Of a stretch of DNA of 64,000 bases, positions 44,987-54,054 are shown one piece after another. Each line of letters begins with the position of its first letter. The stretch's first letter is position 1. Position numbers and translations under genes: made by a program. The DNA comes from Persicimonas caeni (lineage in GTDB: Bacteria > Myxococcota_A > Bradymonadia > Bradymonadales > Bradymonadaceae): contig NZ_CP041186.1 in NCBI RefSeq assembly GCF_006517175.1, positions 1,701,001-1,765,000 of the forward strand, in the 5' to 3' direction. The notes below the pieces were generated by a model. The model was not told where the DNA came from. It did no database searches and saw only the letters and a list, made by a program, of their open reading frames with translations.

Positions 44987-45865
44987 TCAGGTGTCCTTGG
45001 CGGCTTTCTGCTGATAGAGCGCAATCGCTATCGTGCTGCCGACGATCAGAAGTGCGCCGATGACACTAAGAACAGTGGGAAACTCGTCGAAGAAAAACAT
45101 GCCCCAGACAAAGGCGAAGACAACTTGAAGGTAGCTTACGGCGGTCGCGCGTCCAGCTTCTTCGAGGTGCAAGCCCTTGGTCATGGCCACTTGAGCGATA
45201 TGAGTAACGATGCCGATGGCCAGCAAGACGCCAAGCTCCCACCACGTGGGTATGATCGCGTCGGGCAGCGCAGTCGGGATGGAGGCGGGCGTGGCGATGA
45301 GCGGGAAGTAGAAGACGACCACCAGCGCGTGCTCGCTCTCGCGCAGCTTGCGCACGATGACGTAGGAAATCGCCGCGAAGACCGCCCCGGCCAGCGCCAC
45401 GCCCACGTCGAATGGGTCGAGGCGAGAGGCCCCGCCGAAGATGAACGAAGGTTGGGCGATGAGCACCACGCCCCCCAGGCTGAGCACCACCCCGAGCAGG
45501 TCGACCTTCTTGAGGCGCTCGCCCAAGAACACAGCCGCCAAGAGGGCCGTGAACACCGGGTTGGAGTACATGATCAGCGTGGCGTCGGCCAACGGCAGGT
45601 GCGTCACCCCGTAGTAGAAGCAACTCAGCGCCATGAAGCCCGTAAAGCCGCGCACCACCAGCCACTTTTTGTTGTTGCCCCACGGATTGACCCCGGCGCG
45701 CTTGAGCATCCACCAGGCGAAGATGAGCACCAGCAGGCTTCGAAAGAAGACGATCTCCTGGCTCGGCAGTCGCTCCCCAGCCACCTTGACCAACAGGCCC
45801 ATGATGCTGAAGAAGAACGCACTGATGGCCATGTATGTTAGCCCGGAGACTTCTTTCGACTTCAT
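44987..45865 (-). CDS. EamA/DMT-family transporter
   Basis: 292 residues from the ATG at 45865, which has AAGGAG upstream. Ten membrane helices form the double EamA repeat; characteristic stretches are YMAISAFFFSIMGLLVK in the first half and LAGAVFAAISYVIVRKL in the second. These proteins export or import small metabolites such as amino acids or nucleotide precursors; the substrate is unknown. It reads toward the ZIP gene on the same strand, with only the tandem repeat between them, so ZIP may depend on readthrough from here. Confidence 0.88.
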   Translation of the reverse strand: MKSKEVSGLTYMAISAFFFSIMGLLVKVAGERLPSQEIVFFRSLLVLIFAWWMLKRAGVNPWGNNKKWLVVRGFTGFMALSCFYYGVTHLPLADATLIMYSNPVFTALLAAVFLGERLKKVDLLGVVLSLGGVVLIAQPSFIFGGASRLDPFDVGVALAGAVFAAISYVIVRKLRESEHALVVVFYFPLIATPASIPTALPDAIIPTWWELGVLLAIGIVTHIAQVAMTKGLHLEEAGRATAVSYLQVVFAFVWGMFFFDEFPTVLSVIGALLIVGSTIAIALYQQKAAKDT

Positions 45866-45920
45866 GGGGCTCCTTCTTCGTTCACGCCGCAATCCTCTCT
45901 CGCTCGATCTCTCCTAACAC

Positions 45921-45949
45921 TTGACGCAACAAACGCCACCTTCTACTAA
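45921..45949 (+). promoter_or_regulatory. Candidate sigma-70 promoter of purEK
   Basis: TTGACG (45921-45926), 17-bp spacer, TACTAA (45944-45949). Transcription would start about 33 bases before the purE ATG. No PurR-like operator was recognised. Confidence 0.55.
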
Positions 45950-45988
45950 ACCCATCCCAGACCTTTCCGTCCACTGGAGACATAGGCC

Positions 45989-46486
45989 ATGGCAGAGAAG
46001 ACCCCGCTCGTTTCGATTATCATGGGCAGCCAGTCCGACTGGCCCACGATGCGCCACGCCGCCGATATCCTCGAGGAGCTCGGCGTCCCTTTTGAAAAGC
46101 GCATCATCTCTGCCCACCGCACCCCCGATCGCCTCGTCGAGTTCGCCAAGGGCGCGCGTGAGCGCGGCCTGAAGGTCGTCATCGCCGGAGCCGGCGGTGC
46201 GGCGCACCTGCCGGGCATGTGCGCGTCGATGACCACGCTGCCGGTGTTCGGCGTGCCGGTCAAAAGCCGCGTGCTCAACGGTGTCGACAGCCTGCTCTCC
46301 ATTGTGCAGATGCCCAAAGGCGTGCCCGTGGGTACATTGGCCATTGGACGCTCCGGAGCCATCAACGCCGCGCTCTTGGCCACCTCGGTCGTCGCCCTCG
46401 AAGACGACGAGCTCGCCGGGCGCCTCGAGCAGTTCCGCGCCGCCCAGACCGCCGCGGTCGGCGAAGAGCCGGTCGACGAAGACTAG
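45989..46486 (+). CDS. purE: 5-(carboxyamino)imidazole ribonucleotide mutase PurE (class I)
   Basis: 165 residues. [20 protein letters not shown] at the N-terminus, SAHRTPDRL (active-site His, about residue 48) and [10 protein letters not shown] are all present. It is a class I enzyme, converting N5-CAIR to CAIR in purine synthesis, which fits the purK gene that follows after 39 bases. The octameric core is complete; the last ~15 residues are acidic. Confidence 0.97.
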   Translation: MAEKTPLVSIIMGSQSDWPTMRHAADILEELGVPFEKRIISAHRTPDRLVEFAKGARERGLKVVIAGAGGAAHLPGMCASMTTLPVFGVPVKSRVLNGVDSLLSIVQMPKGVPVGTLAIGRSGAINAALLATSVVALEDDELAGRLEQFRAAQTAAVGEEPVDED

Positions 46487-46525
46487 CGATGGCCCCGAGC
46501 CAGCGATTGCCCAGAGGAGGTTGTT

Positions 46526-47653
46526 GTGACTGAGCAGACCTCGAACGCCAAACGCATCCCCACCGGCAGCACCATCGGCATGCTCGGCGCCGGCCAGCTC
46601 GGCCGCATGACCGCCATGGCCGCCGCCCCGCTGGGCTACGAGTTGCACGTCTTCACCCCCAAAGCAGAAAGCCCCACCGCCCAGGTGTGCTCGAAGGTCA
46701 CCGTCGCCGACTGGGACGACAAAGAGGCGCTGGCTGACTTCGCCAAGAGCGTCGACGTCATCACCTACGAGTGGGAGAATATCCCCGTCGACACGCTCGA
46801 GTACCTCGAGGACTTCGGCGACGTCTTTCCGTCTCCGCATATCCTCAAAATCGCGCAGGACCGCCTGGCCGAAAAGCGCTTCGTCAACGACGCCGGCGTG
46901 CCCACCGCGCCGTTTGCCGAGGTGGAGACCTTCGACGAGTTGAAAGAGGCCGTCGACGATATCGGCACCCCGTGCGTGGTCAAGTCGGCGCGCTTTGGCT
47001 ACGACGGCAAGGGTCAGGCGACCATCGAGACGCCCGACGACCTCGAGGAGGCCTGGCGCACCATCGGCGAGCGCCGCGCGATCGTCGAAGGCTTCGTCGA
47101 CTACGTGTGCGAGATGTCGGTCATCATCGCCCGCTCGCCATCGGGCCAGCTCGCCGTGTACGACCCGGTGCTCAACCACCACGTCGATCATGTCCTCGAC
47201 ACCACTGAAGCCCCCTCCCCGGCCGATGCAGCCGTCTGCGAGCGCGCCGTCGACATCGCACGCACGCTGGGCGAGGCCTTCGACTTGGTCGGCATCCTCG
47301 CCGTCGAGCTCTTCTTGACGCGCGACGACGACCTTCTGGTCAACGAGGTCGCCCCCCGGCCCCACAACTCGGGCCACTGGACCATCGACGCGTGTCACAC
47401 CAGCCAATTCGAGCAGTTCGTGCGCGCCGTGTGCGACCTGCCGCTCGGTTCGCCCAAGCGCCACTCGGACGCGGTCATGAAGAACCTGCTCGGGCCCATC
47501 GGCGACCGATGGCTCGAGGCGCTCGAAGATCCGGAGGCCAACTTGCACCTGTACGGCAAGACGGAGGCGTACCCGGGGCGCAAGATGGGGCATGTGACGC
47601 GGCTGCGGCCCCTCTCGGACGCAGAGTATGCGTTTCTGGGTGAGCATAAATAG
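46526..47653 (+). CDS. purK: 5-(carboxyamino)imidazole ribonucleotide synthase PurK
   Basis: 375 residues from a GTG at 46526 with AGAGGAGG upstream. IGMLGAGQLGRMTAMAA begins the pre-ATP-grasp domain; KSARFGYDGKGQ (about 151) and NEVAPRPHNSGHWTID (about 273) are the ATP-grasp signatures of PurK. It uses ATP and bicarbonate to make N5-CAIR, the substrate of PurE. The pair forms a two-gene operon. Downstream the gene is followed by a dispersed palindromic element. Confidence 0.97.
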   Translation: MTEQTSNAKRIPTGSTIGMLGAGQLGRMTAMAAAPLGYELHVFTPKAESPTAQVCSKVTVADWDDKEALADFAKSVDVITYEWENIPVDTLEYLEDFGDVFPSPHILKIAQDRLAEKRFVNDAGVPTAPFAEVETFDELKEAVDDIGTPCVVKSARFGYDGKGQATIETPDDLEEAWRTIGERRAIVEGFVDYVCEMSVIIARSPSGQLAVYDPVLNHHVDHVLDTTEAPSPADAAVCERAVDIARTLGEAFDLVGILAVELFLTRDDDLLVNEVAPRPHNSGHWTIDACHTSQFEQFVRAVCDLPLGSPKRHSDAVMKNLLGPIGDRWLEALEDPEANLHLYGKTEAYPGRKMGHVTRLRPLSDAEYAFLGEHK

Positions 47654-47673
47654 ACGCGTCTCGACTTGCCCCC

Positions 47674-47724
47674 CCTCCCCCGCGTCGGGGAGGTGCCCGC
47701 AGCGAAGCGAAGGGCGGAGGGGGC
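47674..47724. repeat. Dispersed palindromic element, copy 2
   Basis: CTCCCCCGCGTCGGGGAG, then GTGCCCGCAGCGAAGCGAAG and GGCGGAGGGGG, in the same order as the element at 29207-29253. Its position after purK suggests a terminator function, but similarity to the other copy points to a genome-wide repeat. Confidence 0.65.
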
Positions 47725-47767
47725 CACAACAACCCACTCCCCCTCTTACCCGCCGTTAATATCCTAA

Positions 47768-47784
47768 CTGGCAGCATTCTTGCA
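47768..47784 (+). promoter_or_regulatory. Candidate sigma-54 promoter of the metzincin gene
   Basis: CTGGCAGCATTCTTGCA keeps the GG (-24) and GC (-12) elements at the right spacing, with two changes from consensus (positions after TGGCA). Transcription would start about 33 bases before the ATG at 47828. No activator site was recognised upstream. Confidence 0.55.
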
Positions 47785-47827
47785 CTACATGTCGCACCGT
47801 TAACACCCACACACTCTCGTGGTGGAA

Positions 47828-49609
47828 ATGATGCGACTAAAATTGTTCTCGATGCTGGCAGCTCTCTTGATGTTGTCGGCCGCGTGCGGCGGCGATGATT
47901 CGAACCAAGGCGGGTTCGATCTGAGCGACGACACCGACCTCAACGGCGAAGACGCCGGAGAATTCGACGTCGGCCCGGCCGACGCCGAGCCTAACGGCGC
48001 CGACCTCGGCGCGGCGTGCATGGCCAATGGCGACTGCGCCGACGGACGCTGCGTGACCGGCGATCCGTTCGACGGCGGCTACTGCACCACCACCGACGGC
48101 TGCCAGTTCGACACCGACTGCCCCAACGGCAGCTCGTGCACGTCGAGCCCTCAGGGCGCTATCTGCGCCGAGCGCTGCGGCTCGGACGACGAGTGCCGCG
48201 AGGGTTATACCTGCCAAGACTCGCTAGCCAGCCCCTACGATGTCTGCTTGCCGTACATCGAGCCCACCGGCCTCGACGACGGGGAGGCGTGTCGAAGCGA
48301 CGACGAGTGCCGAGGCGGCACCTGCATCCCGCACCCGCGCTGGCCCGACGGCTACTGCACCACCCTCGACTGCGAGACCCAGGACGACTGCGCACGCGGC
48401 GACTACGACAACCGTTGCCTGCGCGGCGGGCAGAACTACAACCTGTGCGTGCGCATGTGCGGCAGCAACGAAGACTGCCGCGAAGGCTACGTCTGTGAGC
48501 TCATCGGCGGCGGCGAAGGATTCTGCGCCCCCGACCGCAGCGTGCAGCTCGGCCTCGACAACACCGACGAGTACCCCTACGAGATCACCTGCGGCCTTGC
48601 CTCGCAAGACGGCACCCTGAGCATCGACTACGAGATCGCTGCGGACACCGTCTCGTACATGATCACCCCGATTGCCCGCGACGGCCAAAACCTACTGCCC
48701 GACAGCATCACGCTGCCCGACGGGAGCGCCGTGACGTTCAACGGAGCGAACGGATTCCAGACGATTCCGGCCCAGCTGTTCGGCTTCGTCAACCCGCTGG
48801 TGATGCCCGCCATCGAAGCGTTCTCCGACCAGCTTCAGTCCGGCGCGCATACCCTGGCGCTCGAGACGAACTCGCAAGACATGTGCTACTACCTGCTCGA
48901 GGAGAGCACCTTCGGCACCACGATCGACTTCAACATCTATATTGTCGGCGTGCCCGGCCTCGACGCGAGCAGCGCGGCCAACGAGCCGGCCATGCAAGAG
49001 ACGCTGCAGTGGTTCGAGACCATCTATCAGCAGGCCGGCATCGAAATCGGCGAGGTCCGCTTCCACGACGTCACCGGCGATGACGCCGATGCCTACCGCA
49101 TCATTCGCAGCGAGGCCGACCTGCAGAACCTGGTCGCCACCTCCAAGAAGCCCGAAGGCGGCTACGACGGGGTCCTCAGCGCCAATATCTTCTTCGTCGA
49201 GAGCATGCAGCTCGGCGGCGTGGGCGGCGGACGCGGCGCCATCGGGGTCTCGCAGGGACTTCCGGGCGCGGCCGCGCTCCACGGCACGCCGTCGTCGGGC
49301 GTGGTCTTCACCTCCGAGTATATGGGCCAGCGCTTCCAGGACCGCGACGGCCAAGTCGTCGACGGCAACAAGCTCACCGGCATCGTGCTCGCCCACGAAA
49401 TCGGCCACTACCTGGGGCTCTTCCACACCAGCGAGCAGTTCGGTCAGGGCTACGACCCGCTCGACGACACGCCGCAGTGCACCAGCGGCTTCCCGGACGA
49501 CTGCCCCGACATCGACAACCTGATGTTCCCGCTGGCCGGCATCTCGCACACCGAGGTGACCGCCCAGCAGACCCACGTCATCAAAGCCAACCCGCTTACG
49601 AAGGACTGA
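47828..49609 (+). CDS. Secreted metzincin-type metalloprotease lipoprotein with Cys-rich head
   Basis: 593 residues from the ATG at 47828; a second ATG follows directly at 47831 and an in-frame GTG at 47819 is possible. The lipoprotein signal ends SAAC. About 170 residues with regular Cys pairs (DDECREGYTC, NEDCREGYVCEL) precede a central beta-rich domain. The catalytic region near residue 520 has HEIGHYLGLFH, the metzincin zinc motif, and LMFP as a probable Met-turn. It should be a surface-anchored zinc protease, useful for digesting external protein; the M43/pappalysin-like group is the closest guess. A HEAT-like gene follows after 4 bases. Confidence 0.85.
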   Translation: MMRLKLFSMLAALLMLSAACGGDDSNQGGFDLSDDTDLNGEDAGEFDVGPADAEPNGADLGAACMANGDCADGRCVTGDPFDGGYCTTTDGCQFDTDCPNGSSCTSSPQGAICAERCGSDDECREGYTCQDSLASPYDVCLPYIEPTGLDDGEACRSDDECRGGTCIPHPRWPDGYCTTLDCETQDDCARGDYDNRCLRGGQNYNLCVRMCGSNEDCREGYVCELIGGGEGFCAPDRSVQLGLDNTDEYPYEITCGLASQDGTLSIDYEIAADTVSYMITPIARDGQNLLPDSITLPDGSAVTFNGANGFQTIPAQLFGFVNPLVMPAIEAFSDQLQSGAHTLALETNSQDMCYYLLEESTFGTTIDFNIYIVGVPGLDASSAANEPAMQETLQWFETIYQQAGIEIGEVRFHDVTGDDADAYRIIRSEADLQNLVATSKKPEGGYDGVLSANIFFVESMQLGGVGGGRGAIGVSQGLPGAAALHGTPSSGVVFTSEYMGQRFQDRDGQVVDGNKLTGIVLAHEIGHYLGLFHTSEQFGQGYDPLDDTPQCTSGFPDDCPDIDNLMFPLAGISHTEVTAQQTHVIKANPLTKD

Positions 49610-49613
49610 CGCG

Positions 49614-50240
49614 ATGAAGACTTTGCTCAAGACAATTGTTCTCGCGCTCACGCTTACGGTCGCGTCGACCGCCTTCGCTCAGCAGGCGCCGTCTGGCAGC
49701 GATGCGGCCGGCGATGGGACCGACCAGGCAGCCTCGCCGAACAGCCCGGTGCCGTTTCCGTTCGACGGCAACGAAGCCGAGTTCGAGCGCGCCAAGCTGT
49801 TGCTGTCGGGCTACCACGGCCTGCCTCCGAAGGAGACCTTCGAGGAGACGCTCGACCAGCCCAAACTGGTCGTCACGGCGATCGCGCTCGACAAGAACGC
49901 GTTCTCGATGCACCGCAAGCACGCTCTGGCGGCGCTGGGATACTGGGCCGATGCGGGCGTGCTGCGCATCTACACCCAGCTTCTGCAAGACGACGGGCTC
50001 CGCGAGGCGATCCATCACAAGCTGATCTTGCTCCTCGCCAAGCACTTCCCCGGCGAAGCTCTGGGTCACATCGAGCCGTACCTGAGCCACGACGACCTGC
50101 AGTTTCGGCTCACCGCCATCGAGGCGATTCGCCGCATCCCCGGCGACAAGGCTGTCGAGGCGCTGCGCGTGGCCAAGAAGTCGGAGACGAACAAGGTCGC
50201 CCTCGAGCGACTCGAGAAGTATACGCGCATCGTGCGTTGA
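49614..50240 (+). CDS. Secreted HEAT-repeat-like protein
   Basis: 208 residues. A signal peptide is cleaved after AFAQ; there is no lipobox. A low-complexity stretch (about 24-45) is followed by helical repeats such as MHRKHALAALGYWADAGVLR and LQFRLTAIEAIRRIPGDKAV, which have the HEAT/PBS-lyase-repeat look. It begins 4 bases after the metzincin gene, so the two are likely cotranslated. It may be a periplasmic scaffold or inhibitor for the protease; that is inference. Confidence 0.75.
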   Translation: MKTLLKTIVLALTLTVASTAFAQQAPSGSDAAGDGTDQAASPNSPVPFPFDGNEAEFERAKLLLSGYHGLPPKETFEETLDQPKLVVTAIALDKNAFSMHRKHALAALGYWADAGVLRIYTQLLQDDGLREAIHHKLILLLAKHFPGEALGHIEPYLSHDDLQFRLTAIEAIRRIPGDKAVEALRVAKKSETNKVALERLEKYTRIVR

Positions 50241-50329
50241 CAGGGCGTAGGCCTTCCAGAGTTGAAACGCCTGCAATCCTGCACCACACTTTCAATTCTT
50301 GAAGCGTGCATAACATTCGGGTGACTCTC

Positions 50330-50343
50330 ACGACTAAAGTCGT
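50330..50343. terminator. Short hairpin with T-run upstream of ndh
   Basis: ACGAC-TAAA-GTCGT followed by TTTC. It could end transcription of the metzincin operon or lie in the ndh leader. The stem is only 5 bp, so this is weak. Confidence 0.35.
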
Positions 50344-50367
50344 TTTCTGAGCACGTGAGGCGCACCC

Positions 50368-51708
50368 ATGGCTTCGTCGCAGCACGACATCGTTGCATCC
50401 GACCGCCCACGGGTGGTCATCCTCGGGGCGGGCTTCGCGGGGCTCAACGCCGCGCGCAAGCTCGCCAAGAAGGACGTCGACGTCTTTATCGTCGACCGCA
50501 ACAACTACCACCTCTTCCAACCCCTGCTCTACCAGGTCGCCACCGCCGGTCTCGACCCGAGCGACATCTCGATGCCGGTGCGCGCGGTGCTCGGCAAATA
50601 CAAGAATACGCGCGTCGTCATGAACGAGGTGCGCGCGGTCGACCGCCAGAACAAAAAGGTCATTCTGGAGCGTGGCGAACTCCCCTACGATTTTCTGATC
50701 GTCGCTACAGGCGCCGAGACCAAGTATTTCGGCCCCGACTCTTGGGAGAAGAACTCCACGCCGCTCAAAACCGTCGAAGACGCCCTCGAACTTCGGCGCA
50801 AAATCCTTACGTCCTTCGAGATGGCCGAGCAGGCCAACGACCCGGACGAGAGGAGCGAGTGTCTCACCTTCGTCATCATCGGCGCCGGGCCCACCGGCGT
50901 GGAAATGGCCGGCGCCATTCGCGAGATCGCCGCCGAGGTGATGCGCCGCGACTTTCGCACCATCGACCCTGAAGACACCCGCGTCGTGCTCATCGACGCG
51001 CAGCCTCACGTGCTTCCGACCTACCCCGAGGAGCTCTCCGAGAAGGCGCGCAAGGAAGTCGAGCGCCGCGGTGTCGAAGTAATGGTCAACTCGCCGGTCG
51101 ACGATATCGGCGAAAACACGGTCACCGTGGGCGACGAGACCATCCGCACGCACACGGTCATCTGGGCCGCCGGCGTGGCGACTGGCTCGGTGATGAACAC
51201 GCTCGACACCGAACTCGACCGCATGGGCCGCGCGCGCATCGACGCCAACCTGACGCTGCCTGACGACCCACACGTCTTCGTGGTCGGCGACGCTGCCAAC
51301 TTCACCCACGATCTGGACGAAGCGCTGCCCGGCCTCGCCCCAGTAGCCATCCAGATGGGCAAACACGCCGCCAAGAATATCCTGCGGCGCGTGCGCGGAG
51401 ACGACTACGAGCCGTTCAAGTATTTCGACAAGGGCCAGATGTCGACGATCGGCCGCGCCGCGGCGGTGGTCGACTTCGGCAAGATCAAGGCCGTGGGGTT
51501 CTTCGCCTGGGTCCTATGGCTCTTCGTGCACCTGATGTACCTCGTCGGCTTCAAAAACCGCGTCGTGGTGCTCATCGAGTGGGCTTACTCGTACCTCGCC
51601 TTCAAGCGCGGCTCGCGCATCATCATCGGGGAGCCGGAGCACGATCATCCCGAAGAGTTGGCCTTCCCCGGCGTCGAGTCGGCGCATCAACACAGCACGG
51701 CGCAGTAG
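50368..51708 (+). CDS. ndh: Type II NADH dehydrogenase (NDH-2)
   Basis: 446 residues. FAD-binding VVILGAGFAGLNAARKLAKK at the N-terminus, the NADH-binding FVIIGAGPTGVEMAGAI (about 172-188) and FVVGDAANFT near residue 307 are the usual three motifs. The YHLFQPLLYQVATAGLDPSD stretch is typical of NDH-2. A C-terminal amphipathic or membrane-associated helix pair (VGFFAWVLWLFVHLMYLVGF) anchors it to the inner membrane. It passes electrons from NADH to quinone without pumping protons. GTGAGG precedes the ATG. Confidence 0.94.
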   Translation: MASSQHDIVASDRPRVVILGAGFAGLNAARKLAKKDVDVFIVDRNNYHLFQPLLYQVATAGLDPSDISMPVRAVLGKYKNTRVVMNEVRAVDRQNKKVILERGELPYDFLIVATGAETKYFGPDSWEKNSTPLKTVEDALELRRKILTSFEMAEQANDPDERSECLTFVIIGAGPTGVEMAGAIREIAAEVMRRDFRTIDPEDTRVVLIDAQPHVLPTYPEELSEKARKEVERRGVEVMVNSPVDDIGENTVTVGDETIRTHTVIWAAGVATGSVMNTLDTELDRMGRARIDANLTLPDDPHVFVVGDAANFTHDLDEALPGLAPVAIQMGKHAAKNILRRVRGDDYEPFKYFDKGQMSTIGRAAAVVDFGKIKAVGFFAWVLWLFVHLMYLVGFKNRVVVLIEWAYSYLAFKRGSRIIIGEPEHDHPEELAFPGVESAHQHSTAQ

Positions 51709-52002
51709 GTTCTGCGGAGCGATTCCATCGAGCCATCGAGCGCGAAGCCAATTCCTCTCGCTGCTCACCGGCGAGAACACCGGCAAACTCTCCGAAACTC
51801 GCTTTTCATCGCCACGTAGAGGCCTCCACGAGGCGTTGGCACCCATCCGGGCGTGCTTGCGAAAATTTCGCGATTATGCTTAAAGCCCCTCACAACGCGG
51901 CATATGAGGGATTGAGTGGCACATAGCCTGATTCTGGGCTAGAGTGAACTTCGTGCTTATTCAAAGTAGTAGCTCGATGTACCCCCGCAGAGGCTAGCAG
52001 CG
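51709..52002. other. Intergenic region between ndh and the ligase-CBS gene
   Basis: 294 bases. The only structure seen is the palindrome GCGAAAATTTCGC (about 51861-51873). No convincing promoter was identified. Short open frames on both strands look like shadows. Confidence 0.5.
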
Positions 52003-54054
52003 ATGGGTCAACAGAACGTCAATGATCGAGCCAGCGAAGAAGAGCGTCGACGCTTTATGCGTCGGCTGCTCCGTGATGTTCGCGCGCTCGAGCAAATGCT
52101 CGAAGATGGGATGTTCGAGACCGGGATTCGGCGCATCGGCGCCGAGCAGGAGATGTTCCTGGTCGACGAGCATTATCGCCCGGCAACCCGCTCCCTCGAG
52201 ATTCTCGAGGAGCTCGACGACGAGCAGTTCACGACCGAACTCGGCCTATTCAACATCGAGTTCAACGCCAAACCGAACGAGTTTGGCGGCGATTGCCTAA
52301 GCAAGCTCGAGCGCCAATTGACCGATGCGGTCGACAAAGCGCGTCGGGCCGCCGGCAAATTCGGCGCCGACATCGCGCTGACCGGCATCTTGCCGACGAT
52401 GAAAAAGTCGGACCTGGGCATGGCGAATATGACGCCGATGCCGCGCTACAAGGCGCTGAACAACTCGATGACCGCGCTGCGCGGCAAAGCCTACGACTTC
52501 CATATCAAGGGCATCGACGAGTTCATCGTCCAGCACGACAATGTGATGCTGGAGGCGTGCAACACCAGCTTCCAGGTCCACTTCCAGGTCGCCCCGGACG
52601 AGTTTGCCCGCCTGTATAATATCGCCCAGGCCGTCGCCGGCCCGGTGCTGGCGGTGGCGACCAACTCGCCGATGCTCTTCGGCAAGCGGCTTTGGAAAGA
52701 GACGCGCATCGCGCTGTTCCAGCAGTCGGTCGACACACGCTCGCCGGGCACTCACATGCGTGAGATGCAACCGCGGGTGAGCTTCGGCCACAAGTGGATC
52801 GAGGATTCCGTCCTCGAGATTTACCGCGACGACATCTCGCGCTTCCGCCTGCTCTTTAGCGGCGGCGAAGCCGAAGACCCCTTCGAAGCCATCGAAGCAG
52901 GTCGCGCGCCGAAGCTGTCGGCGCTTCGTCTGCACACGGGCACCGTCTACCGGTGGAACCGCGCCTGTTACGGCATCTCGGACGGCAAGCCGCACCTGCG
53001 CATCGAAAATCGCGTGCTGCCGTCGGGTCCCACCCCCGCCGACGAAGTCGCCAACGCTGCGTTCTGGTTCGGCCTGATGAGCGGCCTCGTCGCCAAGTAT
53101 GGCGACATCACCGAGCACCTGGAGTTCGTCGAGGCCAAGAACAACTTCTTCTCGGCGGCCCGCCACGGCCTGGCCGGCTCGATGACCTGGGTCGACGGCG
53201 AGCGCGAGCACACCCCGAATCTGGTGCTCGACAAATTGCTACCCTTGGCCGAGACCGGCCTTCGGCGAAGCGGCGTCGACGAAGACGACATCGCCCGCTA
53301 TCTGGGCATCATCGAGAGGCGAGTGCGCGTCGAGCAGACCGGCGCCGATTGGATGCTCGACTCGTTCAACTCGATGGAGGAGACCAACAGCATCGCCGAG
53401 CGGCTCACCGCGCTGACCAAGACGCTGGTCGAAAACCAGCGCCAGGGCATCCTGGGCCACGAGTGGCAGTACGCCTGCACTCCCGAAGAGGCGTCCTGGG
53501 AGGATCACTACCAGTATGTGGGCCAGTACATGTCGACCGACCTGTTCACGGTCAACGAAGATGAAATCATCGACATGGTCGCCGCGGTCATGGAGTGGAA
53601 GCACGTGCGCCACGTGCCCGTCGAGGATAACGACCACCGCCTGGTGGGTCTGGTGACCCGTCGCGCCTTCTTGCGGCTCTTGGCCAAGGGCGTCCCCTCG
53701 GAGGACTCGTCGATTCCGGTGCGTGACATCATGACCACGGACCTGATCACCGTCACCCCCGAGACGACGACCATCGAGGCGATCCAGCTGATGCGCGAGC
53801 ACACCATCTCGTCGCTGCCGGTCGTCGACGACGGCAAGCTCGTCGGCATGGTCACCGAGCGTGATTTCATGGCCATCGCCCGTGACTTGCTCGAGGAGCG
53901 CCTCGCCGCGCGTGCTCAAAACGGCGACGGGCGTGGAGAGGGGCGTGGCAACGGCCACGACCAAGAACTCACCGAAGAATTGTCGGAGCTATCGGACGGC
54001 GGCGTCGACGAGGTCGAGCATAACGAACGCCCGGTTCAGCCACCGGGAGAATAA
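52003..54054 (+). CDS. Glutamate-cysteine ligase (GCS2-like) fused to a CBS-domain pair
   Basis: 683 residues. The N-terminal ~490 residues form a GCS2/YbdK-type carboxylate-amine ligase: RIGAEQEMFLVDE (about 45-57), NIEFNAKP (about 84) and LRIENRVLPSGPTPADE (about 329). The C-terminal part has two CBS domains: VNEDEIIDMVAAVMEWKHVR with LVGLVTRRAFL, and TTTIEAIQLMREHTISSLPV with LVGMVTERDFM, then a low-complexity tail. It probably makes gamma-glutamylcysteine or a related amide, with an adenine nucleotide sensed by the CBS pair; regulation is inferred from architecture. It overlaps the convergent MEMO1-like gene by 19 bases. Confidence 0.85.
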   Translation: MGQQNVNDRASEEERRRFMRRLLRDVRALEQMLEDGMFETGIRRIGAEQEMFLVDEHYRPATRSLEILEELDDEQFTTELGLFNIEFNAKPNEFGGDCLSKLERQLTDAVDKARRAAGKFGADIALTGILPTMKKSDLGMANMTPMPRYKALNNSMTALRGKAYDFHIKGIDEFIVQHDNVMLEACNTSFQVHFQVAPDEFARLYNIAQAVAGPVLAVATNSPMLFGKRLWKETRIALFQQSVDTRSPGTHMREMQPRVSFGHKWIEDSVLEIYRDDISRFRLLFSGGEAEDPFEAIEAGRAPKLSALRLHTGTVYRWNRACYGISDGKPHLRIENRVLPSGPTPADEVANAAFWFGLMSGLVAKYGDITEHLEFVEAKNNFFSAARHGLAGSMTWVDGEREHTPNLVLDKLLPLAETGLRRSGVDEDDIARYLGIIERRVRVEQTGADWMLDSFNSMEETNSIAERLTALTKTLVENQRQGILGHEWQYACTPEEASWEDHYQYVGQYMSTDLFTVNEDEIIDMVAAVMEWKHVRHVPVEDNDHRLVGLVTRRAFLRLLAKGVPSEDSSIPVRDIMTTDLITVTPETTTIEAIQLMREHTISSLPVVDDGKLVGMVTERDFMAIARDLLEERLAARAQNGDGRGEGRGNGHDQELTEELSELSDGGVDEVEHNERPVQPPGE

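Noticed and set aside
51516-51926. Open frame overlapping the end of ndh
   Set aside because: Mostly inside a confident gene in another frame; Arg/Ala-rich with no start signal.
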